NCBI RefSeq assembly: GCF_030486595.1
Contig: NZ_JAUJZH010000002.1
Location: 391,120-455,119, forward strand
DNA: 64,000 bases
Origin: Variovorax ginsengisoli
GTDB taxonomy: Bacteria; Pseudomonadota; Gammaproteobacteria; Burkholderiales; Burkholderiaceae_C
Direction: 5' to 3'
The notes beneath the pieces are model-generated. The model was not told where the DNA came from and made no database searches. It worked only from the letters and a program-made list of their open reading frames with translations. A program made the position numbers and the translations under genes. Of this stretch, positions 33,737 to 42,012 are shown piece by piece; positions within the stretch are counted from its first letter, which is position 1, and every line of letters starts with the position of its first letter.

Positions 33737-34694
33737 ACGTTTCGACTCGAGCCCGCTGCGCATCGCCGCCGTGATCCCGTGCTTCAACGAGGCGCTGGCC
33801 ATCGCGCAGGTGGTGAGCGAGTTTCAGGCGTCCCTGCCCGAGGCCGAGATCCACGTCTTCGACAACAACTCGACCGACGACACCGCGGCCGTGGCCCGGG
33901 CCGCCGGCGCGCGCGTGACGCACGTCCCGCTGCGCGGCAAGGGCAACGTGGCGCGGCGGATGTTCGCGGACGTCGAGGCCGACGTCTACGTGATGGTCGA
34001 CGGCGACGCCACCTACGACGTCGGCGAGGTGCGGCGGCTGATCGAACTGATGGTCGAAGGCAACCTCGACATGGTGGTCGGCTCGCGGGTCGACGACGGC
34101 GCCGACATGCAGACCTACCGGCGCGGCCACCGCTTCGGCAACGCCTTGCTGACCGGCGCGGTGGCGAGCCTCTTCGACGGCCGGATGACCGACATGCTGT
34201 CGGGCTATCGCGTCTTCTCGAGGCGCTACGCCAAGTCCTTCCCGGCATTGTCCAGGGGCTTCGAGATCGAAACCGAATTGACAGTCCATGCGCTCGAATT
34301 GCGGATGCCCTTCGCCGAGGTCCCGATGCCCTACCGCTCGCGGCCCGAAGGCTCCGAAAGCAAGCTGTCGACCTACCGCGACGGCTGGCGCATCCTCAAG
34401 ACCATCTGCAAGCTGTTCGTGAGCGAGCGGCCGCTGCAGTTCTTCTCCAGTGCCGCGGGCCTGCTGGTGCTGCTGTCGCTGATCCTCGCCGAGCCGCTGG
34501 TGTCCACCTACCTGAACACCGGGCTGGTGCCGCGGCAGCCGACCGCGGTGCTGGTCACCGGGATGATGCTGATGGCGATGTTGTCCTTCGTCTGCGGCGT
34601 GGTGCTGCACACCGTGACCATCGGCCGGCGCGAGGCCAAGCGGCTGTGCTACCTGGGGATTCCCGGCGTCCGCTCCGCCGCCGGCCGGCCATGA
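33729..34694 (+). CDS. Glycosyltransferase family 2 (dolichol/undecaprenyl-phosphate sugar synthase type)
   Basis: 321 residues. GT-A domain: AAVIPCFNEALAIAQVV at the start, FDNNSTDDT, and the nucleotide-sugar metal site VDGDATYD. Next is GSRVDDGADMQTYRRGHRFGNALL and the family stretch DMLSGYRVFSRRYAKSFP, then two C-terminal membrane helices (about 240-300). The sequence resembles DPM1/GtrB-like enzymes that load one sugar onto a polyprenyl phosphate. ATG 33729 lies inside the end of the previous gene (8-nt overlap). The GtrA gene overlaps its stop by ATGA. Confidence 0.87.
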   Translation: MTERFDSSPLRIAAVIPCFNEALAIAQVVSEFQASLPEAEIHVFDNNSTDDTAAVARAAGARVTHVPLRGKGNVARRMFADVEADVYVMVDGDATYDVGEVRRLIELMVEGNLDMVVGSRVDDGADMQTYRRGHRFGNALLTGAVASLFDGRMTDMLSGYRVFSRRYAKSFPALSRGFEIETELTVHALELRMPFAEVPMPYRSRPEGSESKLSTYRDGWRILKTICKLFVSERPLQFFSSAAGLLVLLSLILAEPLVSTYLNTGLVPRQPTAVLVTGMMLMAMLSFVCGVVLHTVTIGRREAKRLCYLGIPGVRSAAGRP

Positions 34695-35089
34695 AGCTCG
34701 GGCGGGAGTTCCTGTCGTTCGCGGTCGTCGGCGCGATCGGCTTCGTCGTCGACCTCGGCGTGCTCTACGTGGTGGCGCCGGCGTTCGGCTGGTATGGCGG
34801 GCGCGTGCTGTCGTTCCTCGCTGCCGCCACCGTCACCTGGGCGCTGAACCGGCGCTTCACCTTCGCCGGGAGGCATTCGGGCGCGTCGATCGGGCGCGAG
34901 TACCTGCGCTACCTGCTGACGATGATGGGGGGCGCGCTGGTCAACTACGGGGCCTACGTGCTGACCTTGCACTGGCTGGGCGGGCCGCTGGCCCCCGCGC
35001 TCGGCGTGGCGTTCGGCAGCTGCGCCGGGCTGGCGGTCAACTTCCTGACGGCGCGTTTCCTGGTGTTCGGCTCGGCGCGCGGGTCCTGA
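34691..35089 (+). CDS. GtrA family membrane protein
   Basis: 132 residues with four hydrophobic helices. The N-terminal FLSFAVVGAIGFVVDLGVLYV, the loop ALNRRFTFAG and the repeat NFLTARFLVFG are characteristic of GtrA/DPMS-like proteins, which are proposed to flip polyprenyl-phosphate-linked sugars across the inner membrane. It directly follows the GT2 gene (4-nt overlap), completing a GtrB/GtrA-like pair. Confidence 0.88.
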   Translation: MKLGREFLSFAVVGAIGFVVDLGVLYVVAPAFGWYGGRVLSFLAAATVTWALNRRFTFAGRHSGASIGREYLRYLLTMMGGALVNYGAYVLTLHWLGGPLAPALGVAFGSCAGLAVNFLTARFLVFGSARGS

Positions 35090-35098
35090 GCGCGCCGT

Positions 35099-36298
35099 TC
35101 AATGCCCGCCTGACACCACCACCGGAATCTCCGTCGCCGGCGGCGTGTTGCGGCTGCGTCCGCAGCGCACGATGCCGTCGATCATGACCATCCCGACGCC
35201 CGGGATGTCGCCCAGCTGCACGCTCTCGAGCAGGCCGGGGGCGGGCGAGTGCTGGGCCCGGTCCATGAAGACGAAGTCGGCGTCGCGGCCGACCTCGACC
35301 AGCCCGCAGTTGAGCTTGCGGATGCGCGCCGTGTTGCCGGTCGCGAAGCAGAACACCAGCTCGGCCGGGATGTTGGCGATCGACGAGAGCATCGCCACCA
35401 TGCGCAGGATGCCCAGCGGCTGCACGCCCGAGCCGGCCGGCCCATCGGTGCCGAGGATCACGCGGTGCGGGCACTTGAGGTCGAGCGCCGCCTTGGCGGC
35501 TGCGATGGCGACGCGCTCGTTGCCGTTGTGCACGATCTCGATCGCCCGCGACGACTTCTCGCACAGCTCGCACACGTGCGCCTCGGGCAGCGAGGTATGG
35601 CCGCCATTGATGTGGCCGATGATGTCGGCGTCGGCTTCGAGCACCACGTCCTTGTCGATCAGGCCCGAGCCCGGGATCGACGGGCCGCCCGTGTGGATGG
35701 TGCTCTGGATGCCGTACTTGCGGGCCCAGGCGACCATTTCCTTGGCCTCGTAGCCGGCCTTGACCGAGCCCAGGCCCACTTCGCCGAGCAGGCCCACGCC
35801 GGCCTCGGCCAGTTCCTTGAAGTCGCTCTCGACCATGCCCTTCTCGATCACCGGCGCGCCGGCCAGCACCTTGACGCCGCCGGGGCGGAAGTTGTCGAAG
35901 GCGCGCTGCGCGGTGATGGCCAGCGCCTTCAGGCCGACGATGTCCTTGGGCCGCCCGGGCAGGTGAACCTCGCCGGCCGAGATCATGGTCGTGACGCCGC
36001 CGTTCATGGTGGAGTCGATCCAGCCGATCTGGCCCTGGCGCGGCGTCCAGTCGCCGAACACCGGATGCACATGGCTGTCAATCAGGCCCGGCGCGACGCA
36101 GGTCTTCTTGCAGTCGATGACGGTCTTCGCGCCTTCGAGGTCGCAGTCCTTCTCCTTGCCGACCGCGACGATCAGCCCGTCGACGACGACGATGGTGTCG
36201 GCGTCCAGGATGGGCTTGTCGATGTCGCCCGACAGCAGCAGGCCTATGTTCCGGATGACGACCTTGCCCGACTTGGCGCCGGTTGCGACTTCTGCCAT
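35099..36298 (-). CDS. ena: Enamidase-like amidohydrolase
   Basis: 399 residues, amidohydrolase superfamily. Metal ligands: His76-Val-His78 in GLIDSHVHP, HTGGPSIPGSG and the later GHINGGHTSLPEAH, with the catalytic Asp in ILGTDGPAGSGVQPLG. The overall pattern matches what I recall of Eubacterium barkeri enamidase, a bifunctional Fe-Zn enzyme that hydrolyses 1,4,5,6-tetrahydro-6-oxonicotinate to ammonia and 2-formylglutarate. The start at 36298 is set by GAGGAAAAG just upstream; the open frame runs further. Its 5' end overlaps the tetR 3' end by 55 bp on the same strand. The neighbouring Hnr-like protein would supply its substrate. Confidence 0.75.
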   Translation of the reverse strand: MAEVATGAKSGKVVIRNIGLLLSGDIDKPILDADTIVVVDGLIVAVGKEKDCDLEGAKTVIDCKKTCVAPGLIDSHVHPVFGDWTPRQGQIGWIDSTMNGGVTTMISAGEVHLPGRPKDIVGLKALAITAQRAFDNFRPGGVKVLAGAPVIEKGMVESDFKELAEAGVGLLGEVGLGSVKAGYEAKEMVAWARKYGIQSTIHTGGPSIPGSGLIDKDVVLEADADIIGHINGGHTSLPEAHVCELCEKSSRAIEIVHNGNERVAIAAAKAALDLKCPHRVILGTDGPAGSGVQPLGILRMVAMLSSIANIPAELVFCFATGNTARIRKLNCGLVEVGRDADFVFMDRAQHSPAPGLLESVQLGDIPGVGMVMIDGIVRCGRSRNTPPATEIPVVVSGGH

Positions 36299-37014
36299 TT
36301 CTTTTCCTCGTGAGTGGATTCTTCCTCGGAAGCTCCGGCATCGACGGTGCGCAGCACGGTCTCGATCACGAAGTCTTCCCAATGCGCGACCGCCTCCGGC
36401 GTCTCCAGGGGCTCGCCGAGGAACGCGGTCAGCGTGTGCCGGTTCGACGTGTAGAAATAGCCGGTCGAGGCGATCAGCAGGTACAGGTCGCGCGGTGCCA
36501 CTTCGTCGCGGAACAGCCCCTGCTGGACGCCCGCGGCGACGATCTCGCTGATGATCGAGATGGCCCGCGACGAGTATTCGCGCGCCCGCAGCGACTTGGC
36601 GATGTGCCGGCCCTTGTGCAGGTTCTCGGTGTTCAGGAGCGTGACGAACTCGGGGTTCTTGCGGTAGTAGCCGAGCACGAAGCGGATCACCGCGGTGAGC
36701 GACTCCACCGGCCGCGAGGCATCGAGGTCGATCGCGGCCTCGGCGTCGTCCATGCGCCGGTAGATGCCTTCGAGCACCGCGATGAACAGGCCTTCCTTGC
36801 TTCCGAAGTAGTAGTAGATCATGCGGTCGTACGACTTGGCGGCCTTCGAGATCTTCTCGACGCTGCCGCCGTCGTAGCCGTACTTCGCGAACACCTTGGT
36901 GGCCGCGCGCAGGATGCTCTCGCGGGTGGCTTGCGCCGCGGCCTCGCGCACGCCGGTGCGGCGCGTCGCGGGCTTGGGCGCGCTCTTGCGCGCGGCTGCC
37001 TTGGCCTCGGGCAT
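36244..37014 (-). CDS. TetR family regulator of the nicotinate cluster
   Basis: 256 residues from ATG 37014 (MPEAKAAARKSAPK, a basic, Ala-rich leader). The TetR helix-turn-helix is at about 25-75: TRESILRAATKVFAKYGYDGGSVEKISKAAKSYDRMIYYYFGSKEGLF. The C-terminal domain is of the TetR_C/YcdC-like type. It lies between fpr and the enamidase gene on the same strand. The inverted repeats at 37891-37948 in the divergent promoter are candidate operators. The 3' end reads into the enamidase 5' region, so the two are translationally coupled or overlap by annotation of a long C-terminus. Confidence 0.85.
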   Translation of the reverse strand: MPEAKAAARKSAPKPATRRTGVREAAAQATRESILRAATKVFAKYGYDGGSVEKISKAAKSYDRMIYYYFGSKEGLFIAVLEGIYRRMDDAEAAIDLDASRPVESLTAVIRFVLGYYRKNPEFVTLLNTENLHKGRHIAKSLRAREYSSRAISIISEIVAAGVQQGLFRDEVAPRDLYLLIASTGYFYTSNRHTLTAFLGEPLETPEAVAHWEDFVIETVLRTVDAGASEEESTHEEKKWQKSQPAPSRARSSSGT

Positions 37015-37027
37015 CTGCGGCTTCGCT

Positions 37028-37801
37028 CTACTTTTCGGCAAAGGCGCGCTCGACCACGTAGTCGCCCGGCGTCGAGGTATTGCCTTCCTTGAAGCCGCGG
37101 GCCTCGAGGATGTGCTTGAGGTCGACCAGCAGGCCCGGGCTGCCGCACAGCATGACGCGGTCTTCGGCGGCATTGAGCGGCGGCAGGCCGAGGTCGTCGG
37201 TGAGCTTGTTGCTTTCGATCAGCTCGGTGATCCGGCCCATGTTGCGGAACTCCTCGCGCGTCACGGTCGGGTAGTAGAGCAACTGCTTCTCGATCATCTC
37301 GCCGAGGATCTCGTGCTTGGGCAGATGGTCGGTGACCAGGTCGTGGTAGGCCAGCTCGTCGACCTGGCGCACGCCGTGCACCAGGACGACCTGCTCGTAC
37401 TTCTCGTAGGTCTCGGGGTCGCGGATGATGCTCATGAACGGCGCCAGGCCGGTGCCGGTGCCGAACAGGTAGAGCCGCTTGCCCGGCAGCGTGTAGTCGA
37501 TCAGCAGGGTGCCGGTGGGCTTGCGGCCCACGATGACCGTGTCGCCGACCTGGATGTGCTGCAGCCGGGAGGTCAGCGGGCCTTCTTCCACCTTGATGCT
37601 GAGGAACTCCAGGTGCTCCTCGTAGTTCGGGCTGACGATGCTGTAGGCCCGCAGCAGCGGCTTGTTGTTGACCTTCAGGCCGATCATCGTGAAGTGGCCG
37701 TTGGAGAAACGCAGGGCCGGATCGCGGGTGGTGGTGAAGGTGAACAGCCGGTCGGTCCAGTGGTGGACGCTGAGCACGCGTTCTTCGCTGAATGCACTCA
37801 T
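37028..37801 (-). CDS. fpr: Ferredoxin--NADP+ reductase
   Basis: 257 residues, FAD flavoprotein of the bacterial Fpr type. The FAD motif is LLRAYSIVSPNYEEHLEF, the NADP-binding motif YLFGTGTGLAPFMSI, and the C-terminal VMLCGSPGLLVDLKHIL is followed by YVVERAFAEK. It exchanges electrons between NADPH and ferredoxin or flavodoxin. It is divergent from the Hnr-like gene; because E. barkeri 6-hydroxynicotinate reductase is ferredoxin-linked, this placement suggests a dedicated electron supply. It could instead be a housekeeping Fpr that happens to lie here. Confidence 0.93.
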   Translation of the reverse strand: MSAFSEERVLSVHHWTDRLFTFTTTRDPALRFSNGHFTMIGLKVNNKPLLRAYSIVSPNYEEHLEFLSIKVEEGPLTSRLQHIQVGDTVIVGRKPTGTLLIDYTLPGKRLYLFGTGTGLAPFMSIIRDPETYEKYEQVVLVHGVRQVDELAYHDLVTDHLPKHEILGEMIEKQLLYYPTVTREEFRNMGRITELIESNKLTDDLGLPPLNAAEDRVMLCGSPGLLVDLKHILEARGFKEGNTSTPGDYVVERAFAEK

Positions 37802-37890
37802 AAGGGTCAGGAATGGTTATGAACGAACAAGGGATGCACCAATTGTCGGCGATGCCCGCGAAAACCCCAATGCAAGCATCGGGCCCGCTT

Positions 37891-37948
37891 GCTACATTGG
37901 ATCAATAAATGTAGCGTTCACCACATGAAAGTGTAGGGAATGCTACAC
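37891..37948. promoter_or_regulatory. Paired inverted repeats built from GCTACA/TGTAGC
   Basis: Within the 248-bp gap between fpr and hnr, GCTACATT (37891-37898) is the exact reverse complement of AATGTAGC (37908-37915). GTGTAG (37931-37936) mirrors CTACAC (37943-37948). Four copies of the same half-site in 58 bp, in the only divergent promoter region of the nicotinate island, indicate the operator of a local regulator, most simply the TetR protein. Confidence 0.6.
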
Positions 37949-38049
37949 AAACGTCAGTTCCAGCACAAGAGAAGGTGCCAGCGGGCGGCCGGCACAGATG
38001 TTGCACCTCCGCTCGCCTTCCCTCCCCAGACTGCCACGAGACCCCCGCG

Positions 38050-39675
38050 ATGACCGAACACACCAAGACAGATGGATTGCCCGGCATGGACATGCCGGTG
38101 GTGCCCGAAGCCCTGGGCCGCGCGCCGCTGCGCAACGAGCGCATGAGCACCAGCAAGGTCGAGTGCAACGCCTGCCCGGTGCTGTGCCAGATCTCCGACG
38201 GCCGCACCGGCGCCTGCGACCGCTACGCCAACCGCGCCGGCGTGCTGGTGCGGGTCGACCCGGTGGTGCTGTTGCGGCGCGAACTGGCGAGCGAATCGCC
38301 GGCGCTGGTGCCGTTCGCGCGCATCGGCAACGAGGTCGATGGGGGCGGGCAAGCCGAAGTGCCGGTGGCCGATGCCGACTGGGACGGCGATCTCCTGCAT
38401 GCCGACGAGGTCTTCGTGACCGGCGTGGGCTCCTCCACCACTTATCCCGACTACAAGCCGGCGCCGTTCATCGTCGCCTCGAAGGCGCAGGGCGTCGACA
38501 TGGTCACGGTCGTCACCGAAGGCATCTTCAGCTATTGCAGCTTCAAGGTGAAGATCGACACCGACCGCTTCCTCGGCGCCGAGCAGGCCAACGTCCGCTA
38601 CAAGGGCGAGGTGGTTGGCCACGTCACCACGGCCGAATACGGCTCGCAGATGCTGTCGCTGGGTGGCGTGCACCACCTCACGGGCGGCAGCAAGAAGGAA
38701 GGCCGCATGACCTGCGAGCTGATGCAGCTGCTGGGCAACAAGAAGGCGGTCGAATGCGTGATCGACGGCGGCGCCAGCATGGTGATCCAGGCCGGCAAGG
38801 CGCCGATCGTCAATGGCGTCGAAGAGCAGCGCATGCGCGTGGGCTGCGGCTCGGCCGCGGTCGGCATCTTCGCGCGCCAGCTGTTCGGCCACGCCGACGA
38901 GGTGGTGGTGGTCGACGACCACATCACGGGCGTGCTGACCGAGCATCAGGCCGGGCGCTGCCTCGACATGGCGCCGTCGGGCATCCAGATGCGCGGGCGC
39001 AAGTCGACGCCGGGGCGCTATTTCCAGGTCGCGAATCCGGGCAATGGCTGGGGCGGCACCGACATCGACGATCCGCTGTCGATCATCGAGGGCTGGGAGG
39101 AGGGCGTGGCCCGGCCGGGCCTGCGCCTGCTGATGACCTCCACCACCGGCGAGCACGCGCAGTGGTATGTGCTCGACGAGCAATTGCAGCCTGTCGAGCA
39201 GCCGATGCCGGCCGAGGTGCGCCGCATCGTCGAGCGCATCGGCGAGAACTGCGAACCCTCGCTGTGCACGGTGCTGTTCCTCGGCGGCGCCGGCGGGTCC
39301 CTGCGCGCCGGCGTGACCGAGAACCCGGTGCTGCTCACGCGGGCCATCAAGCGGGCGCTGGTCAACGTGACCTGCGGCGGCGCGCCGGCCTACGTGTGGC
39401 CCGGCGGCGGCATCACGGTGATGGCCGACGTGCTGCGGATGCCCGACAACAGCTTCGGCACCGTGCCGACCCCGGCGATCGTCGCGCCCATCGAGTTCAG
39501 CATGCGGCGCGACGACTATGCCGCTCTGGGCGGCCACATGGAGCATGTGTTCTCGCTCGAACAGGCCCTGGCCCGCGGTGCCTGGCAGGACGACGGCGCC
39601 CCGCTGGCGCGCCGGTGGCTGCGCATGGATGCGGCCAATCCCTGGCCGCTGGGCCAGCCGCCGATGCTGGGTTGA
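38050..39675 (+). CDS. hnr: 6-hydroxynicotinate reductase-like Fe-S flavoprotein
   Basis: 541 residues. Near the N-terminus Cys39, Cys42, Cys46 and Cys56 (VECNACPVLCQISDG...GACDRY) form a ferredoxin-like iron-sulfur motif. Later stretches rich in Gly (GSGSST-like VTGVGSSTTYPDYKPAPF, FLGGAGGSLRAGVTENPVLL, CGGAPAYVWPGGGITVM) are consistent with the E. barkeri Hnr family. That enzyme reduces 6-hydroxynicotinate to 1,4,5,6-tetrahydro-6-oxonicotinate with reduced ferredoxin. It has, from the literature as I recall it, a covalently bound flavin and several Fe-S clusters. The adjacent enamidase, fpr and nicAB support the call. Weak ribosome site before ATG 38050. Family call is by memory, not alignment. 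Confidence 0.72.
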   Translation: MTEHTKTDGLPGMDMPVVPEALGRAPLRNERMSTSKVECNACPVLCQISDGRTGACDRYANRAGVLVRVDPVVLLRRELASESPALVPFARIGNEVDGGGQAEVPVADADWDGDLLHADEVFVTGVGSSTTYPDYKPAPFIVASKAQGVDMVTVVTEGIFSYCSFKVKIDTDRFLGAEQANVRYKGEVVGHVTTAEYGSQMLSLGGVHHLTGGSKKEGRMTCELMQLLGNKKAVECVIDGGASMVIQAGKAPIVNGVEEQRMRVGCGSAAVGIFARQLFGHADEVVVVDDHITGVLTEHQAGRCLDMAPSGIQMRGRKSTPGRYFQVANPGNGWGGTDIDDPLSIIEGWEEGVARPGLRLLMTSTTGEHAQWYVLDEQLQPVEQPMPAEVRRIVERIGENCEPSLCTVLFLGGAGGSLRAGVTENPVLLTRAIKRALVNVTCGGAPAYVWPGGGITVMADVLRMPDNSFGTVPTPAIVAPIEFSMRRDDYAALGGHMEHVFSLEQALARGAWQDDGAPLARRWLRMDAANPWPLGQPPMLG

Positions 39676-39680
39676 ATTTC

Positions 39681-40607
39681 ATGCCCGCACAACGCACCGC
39701 GCTCGATGCAGGCCGCTGGCATCTGAACCACGGGCCGATCGACATCATCGCCGAAGCCCACGGCGATGCGGTCGAGGTCGCGGTGGCGCACGAGCATGTC
39801 TGGCGGCGCTTCGCCGCGCTGCTCGACGAGCTGGTGGCCGAGCTGCCCCTGCTGCGCCAGCCGGTGGCCGAGGGCGACTGTCCGCTGCGCGGCCCGGTGG
39901 CGCGCCGCATGTGGGAGGCTTGCGCGCCGTTTCGCGCCGGCTTCATCACGCCGATGGCCGCGGTCGCCGGTGCGGTGGCGCAGGAGCTGATCCCCTGCTA
40001 CCACCGGCCGGGCATCGAGCGCGCCTGGATCAACAACGGCGGCGACATCGCCCTGCACCTGGCGACTGGCCAGAGCGCGCGCATCGGCTTGTTCGCCGAC
40101 ATCGCGCGCTTCGACCCGCGCGCGCCGGGCCTCATCACCACCGACGGCCAGTTCGAACTGCGCGCAGAAGATCCGGTGCGCGGCGTCGCCACCAGCGGCT
40201 GGCGCGGCCGCAGCTTCTCGCTCGGCATCGCCGACAGCGTGACGGTGCTGGCCGCAACCGCGGCCCAGGCCGACGCCGCGGCCACCGTGATCGCCAATGC
40301 GGTCGACGTCGACGATGCCGGCATCCAGCGCCGGCCGGCGAACGAATGCAAGGACGACAGCGACCTCGGCGACATCCCGGTGACGGTCGACGTCGGCACG
40401 CTGGCGCCCTCGAAAGTGCATCGTGCACTGGATGCGGGCGCCGAGCGCGCCAAGGCGCTGCAGCGTCTCGGGCTCGTGGCCTCCGCGGTGCTGGTCTGCC
40501 AGGGGCAGTGGCGGGTCGTCCAGCCCTTAAGCTCCGGGTTTGCGGAGCGGCTGCCGCAGAGCGAGGGCAGCATCGCTGCCGATGCAGTTGGTTCAGTATT
40601 TGCTTAA
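39681..40607 (+). CDS. UPF0280 family protein (ApbE-like superfamily)
   Basis: 308 residues starting 5 nt after hnr. Segments such as GFITPMAAVAGAVAQELIP, WINNGGDIALHL and RGVATSGWRGRSFSLGIADSVTVLA match the UPF0280 family. That family shares its fold with the flavin transferase ApbE (compare the GG-D and the S-G-W/R pattern). Its function is not established. Since the preceding enzyme family is reported to carry covalently bound flavin, a role as its flavin-attaching factor is a testable inference. No signal peptide, so it is cytoplasmic like Hnr. Confidence 0.8.
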   Translation: MPAQRTALDAGRWHLNHGPIDIIAEAHGDAVEVAVAHEHVWRRFAALLDELVAELPLLRQPVAEGDCPLRGPVARRMWEACAPFRAGFITPMAAVAGAVAQELIPCYHRPGIERAWINNGGDIALHLATGQSARIGLFADIARFDPRAPGLITTDGQFELRAEDPVRGVATSGWRGRSFSLGIADSVTVLAATAAQADAAATVIANAVDVDDAGIQRRPANECKDDSDLGDIPVTVDVGTLAPSKVHRALDAGAERAKALQRLGLVASAVLVCQGQWRVVQPLSSGFAERLPQSEGSIAADAVGSVFA

Positions 40608-40628
40608 CGAAAAGCAGGACACCTTTTC

Positions 40629-41270
40629 ATGATCGATATCCGCCGCGTCTTCACCCATGTCGAGCACATCCACCACGAGTTCGGACCGCGCGCCGCGACG
40701 CCGCTGGTGCGGGGCGCCATCGGCGCGGTGCTGACCAATCCCTTCGCGGGCCGCTACGAACCCGACATCCTGCCGATGATGGCGCTGCTCGACCCGGTCG
40801 GCGTCGACATGGCGCACCGCCTGCGCGGCGCCATGGACGTGCCGGTCGAGCAGATCGCCACCTACGGCAAGGGCGCCATCGTCGGCGCCGCCGGCGAACT
40901 CGAGCACGGCGCGCTGTGGCATGTGCCCGGCGGCTATGCAATGCGCGAGCTGCTGGGCTGGAAAGGCGACCGCGAGGCCTACCGCAAGGGCCAGGCCGAA
41001 GAGAAGACCGGCCAGCCCGGCAACGCGCTGTCGATCGTGCCGTCGACCAAGAAGGTCGGCCCGCCCGGCGCCGCGCTCGACGTGCCGCTGACCAACATCA
41101 ACGCCAGCTACGTGCGCGGCCAGTTCGATGCCATCGAGGTCCGCGTGCCGGGTGCGCCGGCGGCCGACGAGATCGTCTTCATCCTCGCGATGAGCACCGG
41201 CTACCGCGTGCATGATCGCGTTGGCGGTCTGCGGGCCGAGAACATTTCCAAGTGGGACGGCCTCCGCTGA
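40629..41270 (+). CDS. DUF1185 / amino acid synthesis family protein, copy A
   Basis: 213 residues. Typical stretches: LTNPFAGRYEPDILPMM, ATYGKGAIVGAAGELEHGALWHVPGG, SIVPSTKKVGPPGAALDVPLTNINASYVRGQFDAIEVR and ADEIVFILAMSTGYRVHDRVGGL. The family has a known structure but no proven reaction. It starts 21 nt after the UPF0280 gene. A second, shorter relative follows directly, so the two probably form a heteromer or act on successive substrates in nicotinate ring-fragment metabolism. Cytoplasmic; no catalytic residues assignable with confidence. Confidence 0.8.
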   Translation: MIDIRRVFTHVEHIHHEFGPRAATPLVRGAIGAVLTNPFAGRYEPDILPMMALLDPVGVDMAHRLRGAMDVPVEQIATYGKGAIVGAAGELEHGALWHVPGGYAMRELLGWKGDREAYRKGQAEEKTGQPGNALSIVPSTKKVGPPGAALDVPLTNINASYVRGQFDAIEVRVPGAPAADEIVFILAMSTGYRVHDRVGGLRAENISKWDGLR

Positions 41271-41295
41271 ACCCGACAGAGACAAGGAACCAACC

Positions 41296-41880
41296 ATGAG
41301 TGCAAATATCCGCAAGCTCGTCGTCCAGGTCGACGAAACCCGCAAGGAAATGGGCCAGGCGATCGACCCGCCGACGCGCCGCGCGGTCGCCATCGCCGTG
41401 ATCGACAACCCCTACGCCGGCCGCTACAGCGAATCGCTCGACGAGCTGATCGCGATCGGCGAGGAACTCGGCGCGCTGCTGGGCCAGAAGGCCGTGGCCG
41501 CGCTCGGCATCGCGCCCGGCCAGGCCCATAGCTATGGCAAGGCGGCGATCGTCGGCGAAGCGGGCGAGCTCGAGCATGCCGCGGCCATCCTCCATCCGAA
41601 GCTCGGCGCGCCGCTGCGGGTGGCGGTCGAGAAGGGTGCCGCGCTGGTGCCGTCGAGCAAGAAGCGCGGCACGCTCGGCACCGCCATCGACGTGCCGCTG
41701 GGCCACAAGGACGCGGCCTTCGTGCGCAGCCATTTCGACGCCATCGAGGCCCGGGTGTCCGATGCGCCGCGCGCCAACGAGATCGTGGTCGCGGTGGCGG
41801 TCACCGACAGCGGCCGCCCGCTGCCGCGGATCGGCGGCCTGCAAGTGTCCGAGATCAAGGGCGAAGACGGCCTCCGGTGA
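41296..41880 (+). CDS. DUF1185 / amino acid synthesis family protein, copy B
   Basis: 194 residues, a paralogue of the preceding protein. DNPYAGRYSESLDELI, YGKAAIVGEAGELEHAAAILHPKLG, LVPSSKKRGTLGTAIDVPLGHKDAAFVRSHFDAIEAR and NEIVVAVAVTDSGRPLPRIGGL align by eye with copy A throughout. The ~20-residue insert of copy A around GWKGDREAYRKGQAEEK is missing here. AAGGA lies at 41284-41288 before ATG 41296. Tandem retention of two diverged copies suggests they form a mixed complex. Confidence 0.8.
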   Translation: MSANIRKLVVQVDETRKEMGQAIDPPTRRAVAIAVIDNPYAGRYSESLDELIAIGEELGALLGQKAVAALGIAPGQAHSYGKAAIVGEAGELEHAAAILHPKLGAPLRVAVEKGAALVPSSKKRGTLGTAIDVPLGHKDAAFVRSHFDAIEARVSDAPRANEIVVAVAVTDSGRPLPRIGGLQVSEIKGEDGLR

Positions 41881-41919
41881 TGAATGTGACCCCCACGCTC
41901 CTCACTTCGTGTGTCGCTG

Positions 41920-41955
41920 CCCCCCGAGGGGGCCGCAGGCCGCCTTGGGGCGGCC
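41920..41955. repeat. Double GC hairpin intergenic element
   Basis: CCCCCCGAGGGGG (41920-41932) is followed by GGCCGCC-TTGG-GGCGGCC (41938-41955), a perfect 7-bp stem with a 4-nt loop. This string closely resembles a short intergenic hairpin repeat that I recall as common in Comamonadaceae genomes. It lies between the DUF1185 pair and the ABC importer genes (132-bp gap) and may attenuate read-through or protect the upstream mRNA end. Confidence 0.5.
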
Positions 41956-42012
41956 CGGCGCCGGCCTGATTGCCGCAAAATTTTCTTTCTGTTCGATCCC
42001 AAGGAGTTCCCG

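Noticed and set aside
38050..39675. Cyanuric acid hydrolase/barbiturase (ring-opening amidase) identity for this protein
   Set aside because: The N-terminal four-cysteine Fe-S motif and the enamidase/NicAB neighbourhood fit 6-hydroxynicotinate reductase better.
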